Part shown: positions 40,795-53,753 of the stretch, one piece after another
Position numbering within the stretch: the stretch's first letter is position 1
How the letters are laid out: every line of letters begins with the position of its first letter
Origin: Triops longicaudatus
Lineage: Eukaryota; Arthropoda; Branchiopoda; Notostraca; Triopsidae
Direction: 5' to 3'
Assembly: GCA_022885665.1 (NCBI GenBank)
Contig: JAGQDJ010000230.1
Span: 1 to 64,000, forward strand
DNA length: 64,000 nt
Position numbers and translations under genes: made by a program
The notes under the pieces: generated by a model
What the model was told of the DNA's origin: nothing
What the model saw: the letters and a program-made list of their open reading frames with translations, nothing else
Database searches by the model: none

Positions 40795-40925
40795 TTAAAA
40801 AAATATTTTTCATATATATTTTTTAAATATTTTCTTATAGTTTTACAATATTTTCATATATTTTTATATTTTCTTATAGCTTTAAAAATTTTTCATGTTT
40901 TTTTTTTATATTTTTATATACATAC
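40795..40925. repeat. AT-rich tract with degenerate tandem repeat of about 39 bp
   Basis: The stretch is almost entirely A and T. TATTTTCTTATAG appears twice about 39 bases apart with related flanks, which suggests a decayed tandem duplication. Confidence 0.5.
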
Positions 40926-43687
40926 TAACTGTTAAAAAAAGCAAATGAAAGAGAACCGTGTATTAAAAACCCTTTGTCAAACACCTTTCTTGCTGTATTA
41001 TAGCTGAAAAACTACACACAAGATGCGCGTTATGTGAACGTCATTTTGGTGTCCTTTATATCCGAATTGGGCAATGATTAGGAAGTGGAATTTGCAGTAA
41101 TTTTCCTTACTAATTATTCTCAGCTTTAGCGGCGAATTGGAAGCCAGAGTTCATAAAGTGCAGTCGTACGGCTACCTTTAATAAGGATATACTAATGTTC
41201 GCTTTAAACTTAAGCGTAGAGAACGCCAGCGTGATTCTTGGAAAGGTACATTTTGTTTCGAAGGCAAAGTATACTGCGCTTTCCAGCTGGATAAAATAAG
41301 TTCTAAATACCGCGTGCAGGAGTAGTATGAATCGCTTGGGTTTTAAGGAATACGTAAAAAGTTCCGTGTGTTAACCCGACTCTCCGGTTCCTCGTACAAC
41401 TTCTCCGGGTTGGCCGATCATTGACCTGACCGTAACCCTGAGCCTGCAAACCTGAAAAACAGGTTGTGTTGAGATCTCTTTTTATAATGTTTATTTCCAC
41501 TAAGCAAGTATTACATAAACTGTCCAACTATTAAAGACTTCAGAGTTTATTCAGAAGTGTATGTAGAAGTAACAGTGGACTTCAGTCTGCATAGGCAACT
41601 ACAGGGTTATATTAATCTCATTAATAACGAACCTCTTATGAGCAGGAAAATTGTTTGGCGTATCCAAAGCGTATAAACATTACAGCTTGTCTACTGTGAC
41701 TGACAGTTCATTATGCAAGGTCTCACTAAATAAGGTTCTACTGTATTTGTTACTGTCTTGGGCTGACCATCGTCCGTGTTGAGCGAAAACAGCGAATTTC
41801 AAAATTTTCTGGAAATTTTGACTTCGCCGTAAAAACAAACGAAATACCGTGTTTTTAGCATTATGCCGTCCACGAGGATAAAACTGCGTTGAAAAACAAC
41901 AGTAGAACTCAGATTTTGTCCAACTTAATTATGCAGACATAAAAAAAACTAATTTTTTCTCGGAAATTGGCGAGCATCTTATTGCTTTCGCTTACTATAG
42001 AGCTGTTGTGAATTTAAAAAAGGGGAAGGGATTTAGGGTGATGCATCTTTTATTGTCGAGAGCCGTCGTCTGACTGATTCTCAGAGCCCACGGAGTCTCC
42101 TTTTGTATCCGGTTTACACAGAACTGTCAACAAAGAAGTCTGCAAGTATAGCATATAACGTTAGACAAGGTTACGGAGTACGAAAGGGACAAACGTCAGC
42201 CACTCACATCAGAACAATATTAGGAGCTTTTACAAAATGTTCTAAACAATAGTTTAAGTTCAATCTAAGTAGTTAAGGTAAAAACGCTGATAGACTCATT
42301 CACTGAAAAACGGAGTTCGAGTTTTCTAGCTTACTAGTTGTGTAGTTCCGACCTGTTACATAATTCCAGTTTACGCAGATTTGCTTTCACCCCATTCAAG
42401 TGTTATAATATTTAGAATGAAGTTTTTTCTTTTCGTAAATTTGCGTCTTTCTAAATAGGTTTTTAGCTAAAATTGTGTTCTTTTTCCTTGACCTAGCCGC
42501 ACTGGACCTAATGTTTGTTATTTTTATTTAACTTTGTGTCCATGTCGGAAAAAATCCATTTTATGAGTCATAACATAATGTCATAGATTTTAGAAAAAAT
42601 TTAGATTATAAACTTTTTATTAAAAAATTTAATTGTTAATCTCTAGGCCTAGTTAAATCCTAATGTAACTTTCGTTTCCGCAATTCGTGCAAGGAAATAC
42701 TTTCAGGGTACATTAATAGCTGTTATATCTAACTTCCCTAACTTAACGAGTCTCTTTTTAATGTCATAAAATATAACTTAACTCAAGTACAATTTAAACT
42801 AACAAAATTCTTTGTAATCATAAATATAACATAAATAAAAATCTACTCATAGTTCGACCCTATGGACTTGATCAACATACCCTGTTGAAGCCTAAAGGCT
42901 CAGGAGCTCAAAATAATCGCTAAATTTAAGGATAGAAAAGTGCTGGTTTAATTACCATAATTGAACCCAAAAAAGATGGTACTTAGAGTTGTGTTTACTT
43001 CAAGTGTAATTTCAGTTTCGTTTCAAAAGACAACAGGCTTTCAAATTAAGTCCTTAATTGAAAAAGAAAAATATAAAGAAAATAAAAATAGACCTAATGG
43101 ATTATTTGCCAATCATTTCGTTAATTATCTAAAAGTGTAACAAAAGATTTCTGTTATAAACTTAAGTTCGTTTACTTTTTCTTATTGAAGAGTTTCCCAA
43201 AGTACTTCCCTATGGATTTTAAGGATTTTTTCGTCCTCATAACCCGTTCTTGGCCTACATAAAAAAGTGCCTTGTCATCCAGTCCTTGAGGTTGCTTTTC
43301 AATAGCGCGAAAAGTCGGGCCTTATTTGAATATTCTTAGGCATGTTTTACTCGGGCTTGAGTTTCACTCAAAATTGGTTAAATTTAAAATCTTGAAATAT
43401 AACTAGAGCTATAAAACCAAGGAAAGAAAAGAATTATGCCACTTCCTTTAGAGCGAAAGATAGTATGCACACGAAACCTTAAGACAGTTACGCAAGAAGA
43501 AAGGATCTTCTTGCATTTGTAATTTTCAATCAAGTACATGTAAGGATGTGTGCAGGAAAAATGTTATAAACTGCACAGTAGTAAATCACATACGAACGGA
43601 GGTTCCCATTCTACTTGCATTTAATACACCAAGCGATAAGAACACACGACGTAAAAGTTTTTATACCCTTAGGGTAATTACCTTCTG

Positions 43688-43693
43688 TATAAA
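43688..43693 (+). promoter_or_regulatory. Candidate TATA box of PAPS synthase
   Basis: TATAAA lies 82 bases before the first ATG at 43770. A start about 30 bases downstream would leave a 5' UTR of roughly 50 bases. This supports 43770 as the true start. No transcript data confirm it. Confidence 0.4.
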
Positions 43694-43769
43694 ATCGTAC
43701 GCGTCTGTGTAGTTTCGAACACTCGAGAGAAAGCAACATAGTGTGCTTTAGACGCTTGTATAGTAAAGA

Positions 43770-46466
43770 ATGTCTTCTTTTTCATTCCAGTCTTTGCAAA
43801 AGGCGACAAATGTGACCTATCATAGGCACTTGGTCACCCGTAATTCCCGTGCGCAGGTTATGGGCCAAACCCAAGGTTTTCGTGGATGTACTGTGTGGTT
43901 CACGGGTAAGTTGTTTGTGCAATATTTAGCGAAAAAGGCGTCGTGTTCTATGTTATGCTGAGTCATGCATGAATACAACCTCTATTTGCTAATAAACTAT
44001 TTTATATCCCGAAATTGGGAAATAAACTATTAATTTAAATTATTTTTAATAACCTGAACGCATGCTATAGCGAAATCAAATAATTAATCTTGAACTTCTA
44101 TTCGTTGTTATGTTTTAATTTCTAACAAAAGGCACTGTTTATGCAGGTTTGTCGGGTGCCGGAAAAACCACACTATCATTTGCGCTGGAAGACTACCTCA
44201 TTTCCAAAGGAATTTCTGCCTTTGGTCTAGATGGCGACAACATGAGAACGGGGCTCAATTCTGATCTGGGATTTTCAGCTGAAGATCGCGAAGAAAATAT
44301 TCGTCGCGTTGGTGAGGTCGCGAAACTCTTTGCTGAATGCGGTGTCGTCACCTTGTGCTCCTTTGTGTCTCCATTTAAAGCGGTAAGGTTTATTTTACTT
44401 GTTTTACATACAAGATTCATCGAAGTAATTCCCTTTAGGATCGTGATAGTGCGAGAAAACTGCATAACGATGCTGGACTCCCCTTCTTCGAAGTTTTCGT
44501 CGACGCTTCACTGGAAACCTGCGAACAAAGAGATGTACGAGGCTTGTATAAGAAAGCTCGTCAAGGCCTTATTAAAAGTATGCACATTTTCAATATGTAC
44601 GAAATAAATATTTATAGAGTGTTTTATTTCTGAAATATAGATTTCACCGGCATTGATTCGCCCTACGAACAACCTGACAACGCCGAGCTTACTCTCCGCA
44701 CTGCAGAATCCAGTGTTGATGAGTGTTTGGAAGCACTTGTCAAGCTTCTTGTGGATAACGTAAGCATCATACATTATACCTTTGGGAAGAAATGCTGAGT
44801 TTGTTTGTTTTTAGAGCATTCTTCCTCGTTCTGTGTTAGCGTCTGTTGTCGAGTTGTTGCTTCCACCGAGCCGAGTCCAGTCTGCAACCGCTGAAGCTGC
44901 CAGTTTGCCTTCCGTGGAAATTAGTGAAGTCGATTTACAATGGGTGCAAGTCTTATCAGAAGGTTGGGCTTCCCCGCTTAAAGGATTCATGCGCGAAAGA
45001 GAATATCTTCAGGTACATTTATTGCGTTCAACGCGAACACGATAAGGAATCATGACTTGCATTATTTTTCCTTTAATTTTCTTAAAATCCCTGATATCGT
45101 ACATGTTAACGAATTTAAATGAGATTTTTAATGCGTTTTTTTCTGTTTTGGTAGGTCATTCATTTCAACAGCCTTTTCGACCAAGGCATGTCAAACCAAT
45201 CTGTCCCTATCGTGTTGCCAATTAAGGAGGTGGATTATACGAAACTGAAAGACGTCTCCGCCTTTTCTTTGCGTTATCAAGGAAAACCCGTCGCTATTTT
45301 GCGTAATCCCGAATTTTACGAACACCGCAAAGAAGAACGCTGTGCACGTCAATTTGGAACGACGCACCCCGGCCATCCCTACATAAAAGTAAATATATTT
45401 CTGCAAAGATGATATGTAGTTAACGAGATGTTTGTTAAAAAAATTAGATGATCAACGAAAGTGGTGAATGGTTAGCGGGCGGGGACTTGGAAGTACTTGA
45501 ACGCATTCGCTGGAATGACGGCTTAGATGAGTATCGTTTGACTCCTACGGAGTTGCGTAAAAAATTCAGAAACATGGGCGCTGATGCTGTGTTTGCATTC
45601 CAGTTGCGTAATCCAGTACATAATGGTCATGCTTTGCTTATGCAGGTAAACTAAAAAAATGTGAAAAATAAAATAATAATAAAAAAGAATTTAGAAAACT
45701 TTCCGTTATCATGTTCTTGTCCAATTTCTGCATTGAAACTTTTTGCAGTTTACGAGGGAAGCGTTAATCGAGCGTGGATACAAAAAACCCGTTCTTTTGC
45801 TGCATCCTTTGGGTGGTTGGACCAAAGACGATGACGTTCCCTTGCCCGTTCGAATGGAGCAGCACAAAGCCATTTTGGAAGAAGGAGTTTTGGATCCAGA
45901 CAATACCGTTCTTGCCATATTTCCTTCTCCTATGATGTATGCCGGGCCAACCGAGGTATTCCTAGACAAAAAGACTAGTCACTATTCTTTTGTTTTCTCT
46001 TTGGAAACAAAACAAAAACTTAAAAGACGGGAAAAAGGTACCGAATAATAAAAATGAGCTAACGTTTGTTTGTGTACTGTTTTAGGTCCAGTGGCATGCA
46101 AGAACACGTATGACGACTGGCGCGAAGTTTTATATAGTCGGTCGCGATCCTGCCGGCATGCCTCATCCTGATCCTAATCCGAAAAGGGATTTGTACGAAC
46201 ACTCGCACGGAGGCAAAGTGTTGTCCATGGCACCTGGCCTGTCTGGCATGGAAATCATACCCTTCCGGGTTGCTGCTTATGATACGAAAGCCAGAGCCAT
46301 GGCTTTCTTCGAACCTGAACGCAAAGAAGATTTTGATTTCATTTCCGGCACGCGTATGAGAGCTTTGGCCCGTTCAGGAGAACTACCTCCGGACGGCTTC
46401 ATGGCACCCAAAGCCTGGTCCGTCCTTGCAGCGTACTATAAATCTTTGGGAAATTCATCCGCATAG
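43770..46466 (+). CDS. Papss: Bifunctional 3'-phosphoadenosine 5'-phosphosulfate synthase (9 exons)
   Basis: Exons are 43770-43905, 44147-44382, 44439-44577, 44641-44759, 44815-45012, 45155-45388, 45448-45645, 45749-45955 and 46086-46466, giving 615 residues (vertebrate enzymes are about 620). The N-terminal APS kinase has the P-loop GLSGAGKTT (46-54) and the APS-binding DGDNMR (74-79). The C-terminal ATP sulfurylase has QLRNPVHNGH (406-415) with its HxGH-type motif and GRDPAGMPHP (508-517). The enzyme turns sulfate and ATP into APS and then PAPS, the donor for all sulfotransferases. Introns 1 and 3 are phase 1 and the rest phase 0. Both active sites look intact. A pyrimidine tract ending CCAG at 43780-43790 inside the first exon could be an acceptor for an unseen upstream exon, so the extreme N-terminus is less certain than the rest. 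Confidence 0.96.
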
Positions 46467-48040
46467 TTGCTGACCAGTCTTGAAAACTAACCATTTGGAA
46501 AACAAAGGCATTTAAGGCATTTGATGTTTTGGGCATAGACGGGGTTATTTCTTTACGATCATGAATGCGTTTTTATATCATGCTTGTCGCATTTTCGTCT
46601 CAAGTCGTTGCGGAAAGTATAACTGACAGATCTAATACACGTTTGTTTCGTTGTTTAGCTTCATAGTACTGGATTAGCACACAAAGGAGGGAGTCGGTCG
46701 CAGATTATGTAGAACCGAGATATGGCTAGAATAATGGAATAATTGTTTTTTTTTTTTAATAAGTGCTGTTAGAAAAATTGCTCGTAATAATTGGAACGCC
46801 AGGTGGTTTTGAAAACACAGTTTCTTCAAAAGCTATTATTCATTACGCATCGTTTCTGTAATTGCAAAGAAGAACAGGACACGTACAGGGGATCACTTTT
46901 TTTTTCTTTCACTTAAAAGACGTACACAGTGTATTCAAGGAAGCTTTATGTGCAGGTAAACACTGCATGCTTTTAAACACGTTTCACGTGTCGAATAGGT
47001 TGCGGCAATTCATATGCAAATATTTGAGAACAGCATGACAGTGTAGGGCCAATTTCCCCGTAACATGCGAAAGTGATGTTCAGTTTAACTTACTGAATAG
47101 ATATTTTAAGTCATCCGCTGTTGACCTACTCAGTCGTTTTTAGCGTTAAATGTAAGTGTAATTATTTCAAAAGGCTTTTTATTTTTTTTAGAAAACTTGG
47201 GAATATTGTTGTTTTTCTTTCTATTTTTTTACTTGCGAACGTACTCATTATAAGCTTAAATTAAAAATACTCAAGTAAAGGACACTTAACGAGTTCTTAG
47301 CCTGAACAAATCTAATTTGTTGCAAAGAGTCGTCCAATGACTTGTGATAGCCAAGGGAGTACATATACCATAGAGTTATAACAATTCAACACAAAAATGT
47401 AACAGAAATAAGCGTACATAAAGCAAAGAACCGGAATATAAGTTGCACTAAATCTTTCCTAACGTTGATCAATTCCTCCTTTTCTAGTGCCGTAAAAGCC
47501 GTTGTAAATCTAGTAAGGTTAACTCCAAAGTGAGTTTCATGAATCTGTTAGCCATCAAGAAGTTTTTATTTATGAAATCATTTTGAATCTAAACTATAAA
47601 TGATTAAAGTACAGGGAATGGGACATGTTCATGTGCCATACTGATTTTTTTTCCAGAATTAAATTCTTAACGTCCACGTTAAAGAGACGCGCTTAAAAAG
47701 CACTTTTCAAATTGTGCTGACTTTTGCCGCGAGTTTGAAACAGAAAGGGCGGAGCTTCTGATCTTGTTTTGGTAAATGAAAGAGCATGCGGTGAAGTTCA
47801 GTGACAGTATTTTTCCTTTACATTTTATTTCATGTTCGCAGCCTAAATTCCATAAACAGGAAAAAAACACAGTGTGCAAAGTGTAGCCCTTTAGTCAGGC
47901 TATGTCTGGTAAATTTAAAGCGTAAGATACTTTGAGAGTTCAAATGGCGAGCATTACACGCGTCGTAAAAATGACTTGATTCAGCTGGTCGTACTCGTAG
48001 CATAGATGGACTATGACTTAAGACAGTCAGCAAGACAAGA
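46467..48040 (+). other. Spacer between PAPS synthase and the GT49 array
   Basis: This 1.6-kb spacer should hold the 3' UTR of PAPS synthase and the promoter of the first GT49 gene. I see no AATAAA soon after the PAPS synthase stop and no clear TATA box before 48041. Short open frames on the - strand have no recognisable content. Confidence 0.5.
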
Positions 48041-50456
48041 ATGGGATCGTTATGGGGAAAAATTGTAACCGTATTGGTTACCATATTACTAGTCCTTCAA
48101 ATAGTTCATCTAATCATGCTAAATAAGCTAGAAAGCCGCCGTGTTGCTATTTACCAACCTCTGTACCCTGCAGGGGAAAAAGATGAAGTTTCTTTTGACT
48201 TCGTTGCGCAAGAAATAGATCCAGATTTTGTAAGAATCTTCTTATTCTTTTTCAAGCTAAGTGCAACATTAATATTTTTTTTCTACAGGGAGTTGACTTT
48301 ACTGATGAAGTAATTTCGGCCACCGAAAATTTACACAAGACAAGTGTCCTGGATACATCAGGGCGTTACAAGATTGCCAAATTCGTCTTTACAGCCACAA
48401 AATACTCTAGTTTCGTAGCCAATTACCAAGCGAGAAAACCTTTCGCCGATTTAACTCTTGTAACTCAATGCTCTTTGTCCTACCTAAAACATCTTGTCGA
48501 ATTGTCTCGTCGATGGAAGGTATTAAACTTGCAATTAACACATTTTTGTTCTAATAAATTTTTGAAAATTGTAGGGTCCGATTTCTGTGACAGTGTTTTC
48601 TATTCACGGTCTGAGCGAGACAATCCAGGAAATAGCTAGCTTACGTTCTTGTTATCCATCCGTACGGCAGCTAGTGTCGTTCCATCTCGTTTGTCCATTA
48701 ACTGCATCTAGTTGGAACACCATCAAGTCTCCAAGCTTATTGCCTTGCTCATACTTTAAACATGCTCCTTTTTCGTCGCAGAAGCCGCATTACGTTCAAG
48801 TGCGGAATTACGCACTAAATATTTCTTATCCTAACAACCTGCTGCGAAACGTAGCTCGCAAAACAGCGTTGACGAGCCATGTCCTGGTGGTGGACATTGA
48901 CATGTTACCCTCGGAGCACCTCCGTAGCAGCTTTCTGGAATTTGCGCGGGAGAACAAGTTATTTCAGAACAGTAGCGATCCACCTACGGTTTACGTCATT
49001 CCAGCATTTGAGATGCGACAAGGACAGCCTGTACCGGCTAATAAAAAGGAACTCCTGGAACTAATTGCGATGCACGCAGCAAGACCTTTCTACGCTGAGG
49101 CTTGTGGAAAATGTCAGGTACCTAACACAAAGCTTAAAGCACTTTGCACTTGCGTATCCTCTGGCACTAAGGCATCCTGTTCAGTTTTGCGTTTACTGTT
49201 TTACACGAGGAACTTTAAAAGCACCGACTTGACCCGTTAATTAGCATGGTGGCTCAGACAAAGTAAGTTGCGTAGTTTTTTATGATCCTGCGCTTTTACT
49301 TTCTGCTCACCATGCATATAAACCTCGCAATGTCGAAGTTTGGATTTTTCAATTAAAAATTTATAAACACAAAACTTATGCGTCGTAACATAAATTTACG
49401 ACATACCAATATCTGCGTTTATACAGTAGACGCCCACTTACCCATACATGGTTTAACCAATTACCGGTCTAACCACGCATGGTTACATTCTAAAAGTGAT
49501 GCTTTATTTTTGAATCCTGCGAATGTATTGCGTGAAACCTGAAAATATCAACAATTTAATTTTTATGTAGTGAAACAATAAAAAAAATATTTATTCGCTT
49601 TGAAAATTAATAAACGGTTAATAAATCTATGCATTTAGCATGCATTTATACATTATTTGAAGACTTTACTTGCGTAATGCAACTGCTGTTTTATTAGGTT
49701 TTCGGATTAATCGGTTTTCGCTTATTTATAAGATGGAAATTACTATTTACCTACATTCACCGATGGTTGTATATGTCTGCTTTGTTTGTCTCATTTTTTG
49801 GCTTACCATATTTTCATACACCGTAGTGTCGTTTTTATTCTCAGTGCTGCAATGTGTGACCAAATGCCTTTAATTTCCGTTACGCTTTAATGCCTTTTCG
49901 TTGCCTTTAATTAATAGTGCCGTAAACAGCTAATGTTTAAAGTATGCCTTCACTTGTCGGTTAAGACATTTTAGCTCTCCGTACATTAATGTCAAGGTTA
50001 AAAGCTTCCAACCCACGATAATGTGTTTTTTGTTTAGTCGCAAACCGATTATCCCGCTTGGCAGAAGGAACCGTGGGCGAACAAGTTGCGCGTTTTATAC
50101 GAAGTCCCATGGAAAGATCCCTGGGAGCCTTTTTACATCGGCCGCAACGACGTGCCTTTTTATGACGAGCGTTTTCAGCAATACGGCTTTAACCGCATCA
50201 GCCAAGTAACAACTATTGCCACGCAAAAATTCTTCACTTGTTGAGGGAAATATTTTCGTAGGTTTGCGAAGTGCACGTCGCGGGATACAAGTTTGCAGTC
50301 TTAAATGACGCGTTCCTCATCCATCAAGGACTTAAGCGACCAACCGGTTTTCACCCAGACAAAGACGTACAGTTAGAACGTAATCGCTTATTGTACCGGC
50401 AGTTTAAACAAGACTTGAAAGAACGATATTTGGATTCAGCTCGGCGGTGCTATTGA
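48041..50456 (+). CDS. GT49 glycosyltransferase A, B4GAT1-like (5 exons)
   Basis: Exons are 48041-48229, 48289-48519, 48575-49117, 50038-50205 and 50262-50456, all joined in phase 0 (441 residues; human B4GAT1 has about 415). A short cytosolic end precedes a membrane anchor at about residues 7-28, the layout of a type II Golgi enzyme. The DxD metal/UDP-sugar motif is D247-I-D249. Exon 4 carries FDERF-type sequence (FYDERFQQYG) and exon 5 the metal-binding region FLIHQGLK with H398, followed by GFHPDKD and a C-terminus ending in RRC plus Tyr. Of the four paralogues this one most resembles B4GAT1, which adds beta-1,4-glucuronate to xylose as primer for LARGE on alpha-dystroglycan. The acceptor used by this enzyme is unknown. 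Intron 3 is 920 bases. It is first in the tandem array. Confidence 0.94.
49118..50037 (+). other. Intron 3 of GT49 gene A (920 bp)
   Basis: The donor GTACCT follows the codons for KCQ and the acceptor is TTTGTTTAG before SQTDYP. The reading frame runs on past the donor to 49240, but the protein continues correctly only when the intron is removed. AT-rich, with no other feature. Confidence 0.85.
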
Positions 50457-50462
50457 AATAAA
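50457..50462 (+). terminator. AATAAA directly after the stop codon of GT49 gene A
   Basis: The hexamer starts at the base after the TGA stop at 50454-50456. If used, the 3' UTR would be only about 15-30 bases. I see no other canonical hexamer before the next gene at 51152. Confidence 0.4.
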
Positions 50463-51151
50463 AGTCAGCGAAAATGAGCGAAAGAATGCTAATGTAAAAC
50501 ATGCAAACTGTGGAATCTCCAAGAGACTCTCGCGTGAACTAGTCCATTGTTCCTGGAAGGCTTCCGATGCATCCAGTAAAGCGGGAGATTGCTTGTTATT
50601 TGAGTTGTTACGTTCCAATAACATGCATGGCAGCTGCGCGACCCACATAGCGCACCCGACCACCTGTACAGCTATATAATTTTTGGTTAAATACTGTGGA
50701 GAAGTGTGTAATTTTGGATTTCGGAAGCGAATGAATGGAAAATCGGTGAAATTTCAATTAAGTTCTTCAAAGAGTCACTACTAGTCTCGTGAAATTTTAT
50801 TCTTAATATAATTATATCCACAAATCAATTAGTGAATTCTACCACAGAGAAAGATTGTTCTCTAGAAGTGCAAAGTGATCTTCAAAACAGTTTTTCTTAT
50901 AATTAGCATGACACACGGTTAGAGAAAACTGTACAGATTAAAGCGACGCTTTCATATGTAGTAACTTTTACCGACCTTTTTTAATTTGATAAATGCAAAT
51001 GGCTTTTCTACCCAGTAACATATCCAAGCAGGAAAGGTAGGTAGTCCAGTTCAGCTACAAGTGTACTCCGTTTGAGTGAAAGCTACGTATTGTTTCACAC
51101 AAGCGGAAAATTTCAGAGTCAGGAACGTGTTTTCATAGTAGTAAAGAAGCT

Positions 51152-53528
51152 ATGGTCGTTGTTAAGCTCAAGCGCTTGTTAATTACCGTCACACGACCGT
51201 CGAACGTGCTATTGTTCGTCGGAATACTATTGAACGCAATAATGGTCCTCCTGTTCGCACCGTGTACGAAAAATATAATATCTGTTCATAATAACCCCAA
51301 TAATATTTGTGAAACACGACAACCGTTACATGAGGCAGAGTTTGTACGTGTAAGTTGGTAGTTCTTTAGAACATTGCAAATGCTTAAATACCACATATTT
51401 CTCTAGGATTATAATGGTCTTGATGAACTGCGGTCGGCTATTGAAGTTATAAGTAATCATAGTGTGTGGGATATTTCTAACCACTATCGAATTACTGCAA
51501 ATGTATATAAGGCAGAAGCCTACGCTCGTTATTACGAGGCTTCTAATGCGACGTACAAGGACGTAACCCTTGTGGTACAATGTTCGATAACGAGCTTACG
51601 TGATCTTATTGCTTTGGCGTATCGTTGGCAGGTAATACTGGATAACCTATTTTATTGTTGAGTTTTATCGTTGTCAACTAACACTTGACCCTTTTAACGC
51701 ATTGAACTCTTTCTCTAGGGGCCAATATCACTTTCGCTTTTTCACACCAATGATAACATTATCGTACCGCTTTACTACATAGCCAGTTTGCGGTATTGTT
51801 TTCCAGTAATTCGCCACTTTGTGACCTTTCATCTTGTGTATCCTGCAGGCACTCTTGCCATACCATACCAAATACCAGAAGAATTACTACCTTGCGATTA
51901 TTTCGAAAACACAAATCGCGCTAATGAAACACCCTTATTGAGTTTAGCGAACACTTCAAGCCATTTCGAACTGGAAGTTCCGTATCCCATTAACCTTTTG
52001 CGTAACGTAGCACGGAAAGCGGTTCTTACGAAATACGTATTGGTATTGGACGTGGACTTTGTGACGTCTAAGCACCTTCGGCGCAATTTCATCAGTTTTA
52101 TTTCAGCGTTATCGCGCAGCTGGATCGCAACTTTTCCAATCGTATTTGTTGTACCAGTATTCGAAATGAGGCGTGGCTTAAAAGTGCCGGCTACCAAACA
52201 GCGATTGCTTAAGATTATCTTCAGCAAAAAAGCTCGATCTTACCACGAAGAAGACTGCTGGCCTTGCCAGGTGCGATTTTATTCTCAAGCCTTTAATTAG
52301 TTTAACTTAAAGCTCGGTTGCCATCGACGAATCTTTTGACTCCAACTTATGATGAGCTTTCCAGAGAAAACATGATTTTATACTTTGATCATTTCCAAAA
52401 TAAAAATAATTTAACTTAATTAAAAGTTTAATTTAATTAAGTTTAATTTAATCTAAAAATAATTTAATAATTAAATAAATAATAACTGAAATAAGATAGT
52501 GTAATTTTAAGTTTGAAGAAAGTACATCTTATGACTGCGAACCGATGTATGAAACTCTCATATGTGCGATTACGAACCGAATATTTGTACTTTAGCCAGA
52601 CATTGGTTCAACCTTCTGCGTTGCATGTCTGAGTGAAATGGATCAGAGAAAATTCCAAAGCTTGCAAAAATTATATTACGAACGCCAATTGTGCCAAATT
52701 TACTCAACTTCTTGCAAGTAAAACTTTACGAACCACTGCATACTGTTTAATGCAAACCAGCTATTCCGCATAGTATCATTTTATATATGAATAAATTTTA
52801 TATGTAGAGCAGCTGACACTTTCATTTTTGTACGTTAAATTTTTTTCCTATGAAAGAGAAAAATCTAATATATTTAACTTATATGTAATAAATATGGTAA
52901 TATATATTTAATATATATTGTCATATTTAACGATATGCTAAAGATAGTCTCCTGTGGGGTCCAGACGGTAACTGTCCAAAAAGTATTACTAATTTCTCCA
53001 GGAAGGGGTTAGAACTTGCAGAAGCCTAGGGTAGTGCTTTTTGTGTTCAATAATATCTTCAAAATCATTAGGCTGCCCAACAACAAAACTGGCTCAACCA
53101 ACCCTTACGGGACGGTCCTGAAGTATCCGAAGAGGTTATCTGGAAAGAGAAATGGGAACCGTACTACATCAGCACAAATGATGTACCTCTCTACGATGAG
53201 CGTTTTCAGCAGTATGGTGGTGATCGCATAAGCCAAGTACGCATACTGGATTTCTCTTGAGTTGATCTTGAAAAATTACTGGCTAAGTATTTTCCTTCTT
53301 TATGGCCAAAATTTCTAGATTTGTGAGTTACACATAGCAGGTTACTCATTTGTAATTCTTCACAATGCCTTCGCCGTACATCGTGGCTTGAAAACGTTAA
53401 GTGAGCTTTGGAATAGCCAAAACAAGCTAAGCGAGATGCAACAGAATCATCTACTGCTCAAGGAGTTTATCGAAGAATTGTACCAGCATTATCCGTCATC
53501 TTGGCGTAAATGTAATATATGGACATAA
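51152..53528 (+). CDS. GT49 glycosyltransferase B, B4GAT1-like (5 exons)
   Basis: Exons are 51152-51349, 51407-51631, 51719-52270, 53072-53236 and 53319-53528, all phase 0, giving 449 residues. A membrane anchor spans about residues 18-38. The DxD motif is D252-V-D254 and the C-terminal metal-site histidine is H401 in FAVHRGLK. Exon 4 keeps YDERFQQYGGDRISQ. After the histidine the sequence departs from B4GAT1: the FHP-containing stretch is replaced and the protein ends SSWRKC plus four residues. These changes are shared with gene D. All visible catalytic residues are present, so it is probably active, but acceptor specificity may have changed. The acceptor before exon 4 (ATCATTAG) has a weak pyrimidine tract. 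It starts 695 bases after gene A. Confidence 0.93.
52271..53071 (+). other. Intron 3 of GT49 gene B (801 bp)
   Basis: The donor is GTGCGA and the acceptor ATCATTAG. Very AT-rich at 52390-52490, with near-palindromic TTAATTAA-type runs. No coding content. Confidence 0.8.
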
Positions 53529-53747
53529 TTTGTTCCAGGCAAGTTCAACTGGCAAGTACACGTGACCGCGTGCCTCAACTTTTTTTTTTTCATGAGGAAA
53601 AAATTCCCTTTAGGCTAGTCATCTTGTCATCCGGTATTTCTTATGCCTATTTTTATTTTTATCCCAGAAAGTGAACGTTAATTCACGAGTTTTTATAAAA
53701 CATGTTTAGACTCGTATGGGCAATTACATCTCAGTTTTTTACGGATG

Positions 53748-53753
53748 AATAAA
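53748..53753 (+). terminator. Poly(A) signal AATAAA of GT49 gene B
   Basis: A canonical hexamer 220 bases after the TAA stop at 53526-53528. Confidence 0.5.

Larger units (their letters stand above)
17889..43687. other. 26-kb stretch without a supportable gene
   Basis: I read all frames for domain signatures, splice-flanked conserved blocks and RNA genes and found none I can support. The longest open frame is 159 codons on the - strand (20687-21166). It has no recognisable motif and no matching exons nearby. The stretch contains AT-rich tracts (about 28010-28110, 28680-28745, 40795-40925), several hairpins, a 16-base G run at 36607-36622 and two copies of a hairpin-bearing poly(A)-tailed repeat. 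Genes with very small exons or noncoding RNAs could still be hidden here. Confidence 0.5.

Noticed and set aside
48587..49240. Reading GT49 gene A exon 3 through to the stop at 49240
   Set aside because: The sequence after KCQ loses all family similarity, and a proper GTACCT donor sits at the same place as in the three paralogues.
52390..52490. Near-palindromic TTAATTAA runs as a mobile-element end
   Set aside because: The stretch is almost pure A and T, so inverted matches are expected. No target duplication or second end was found.
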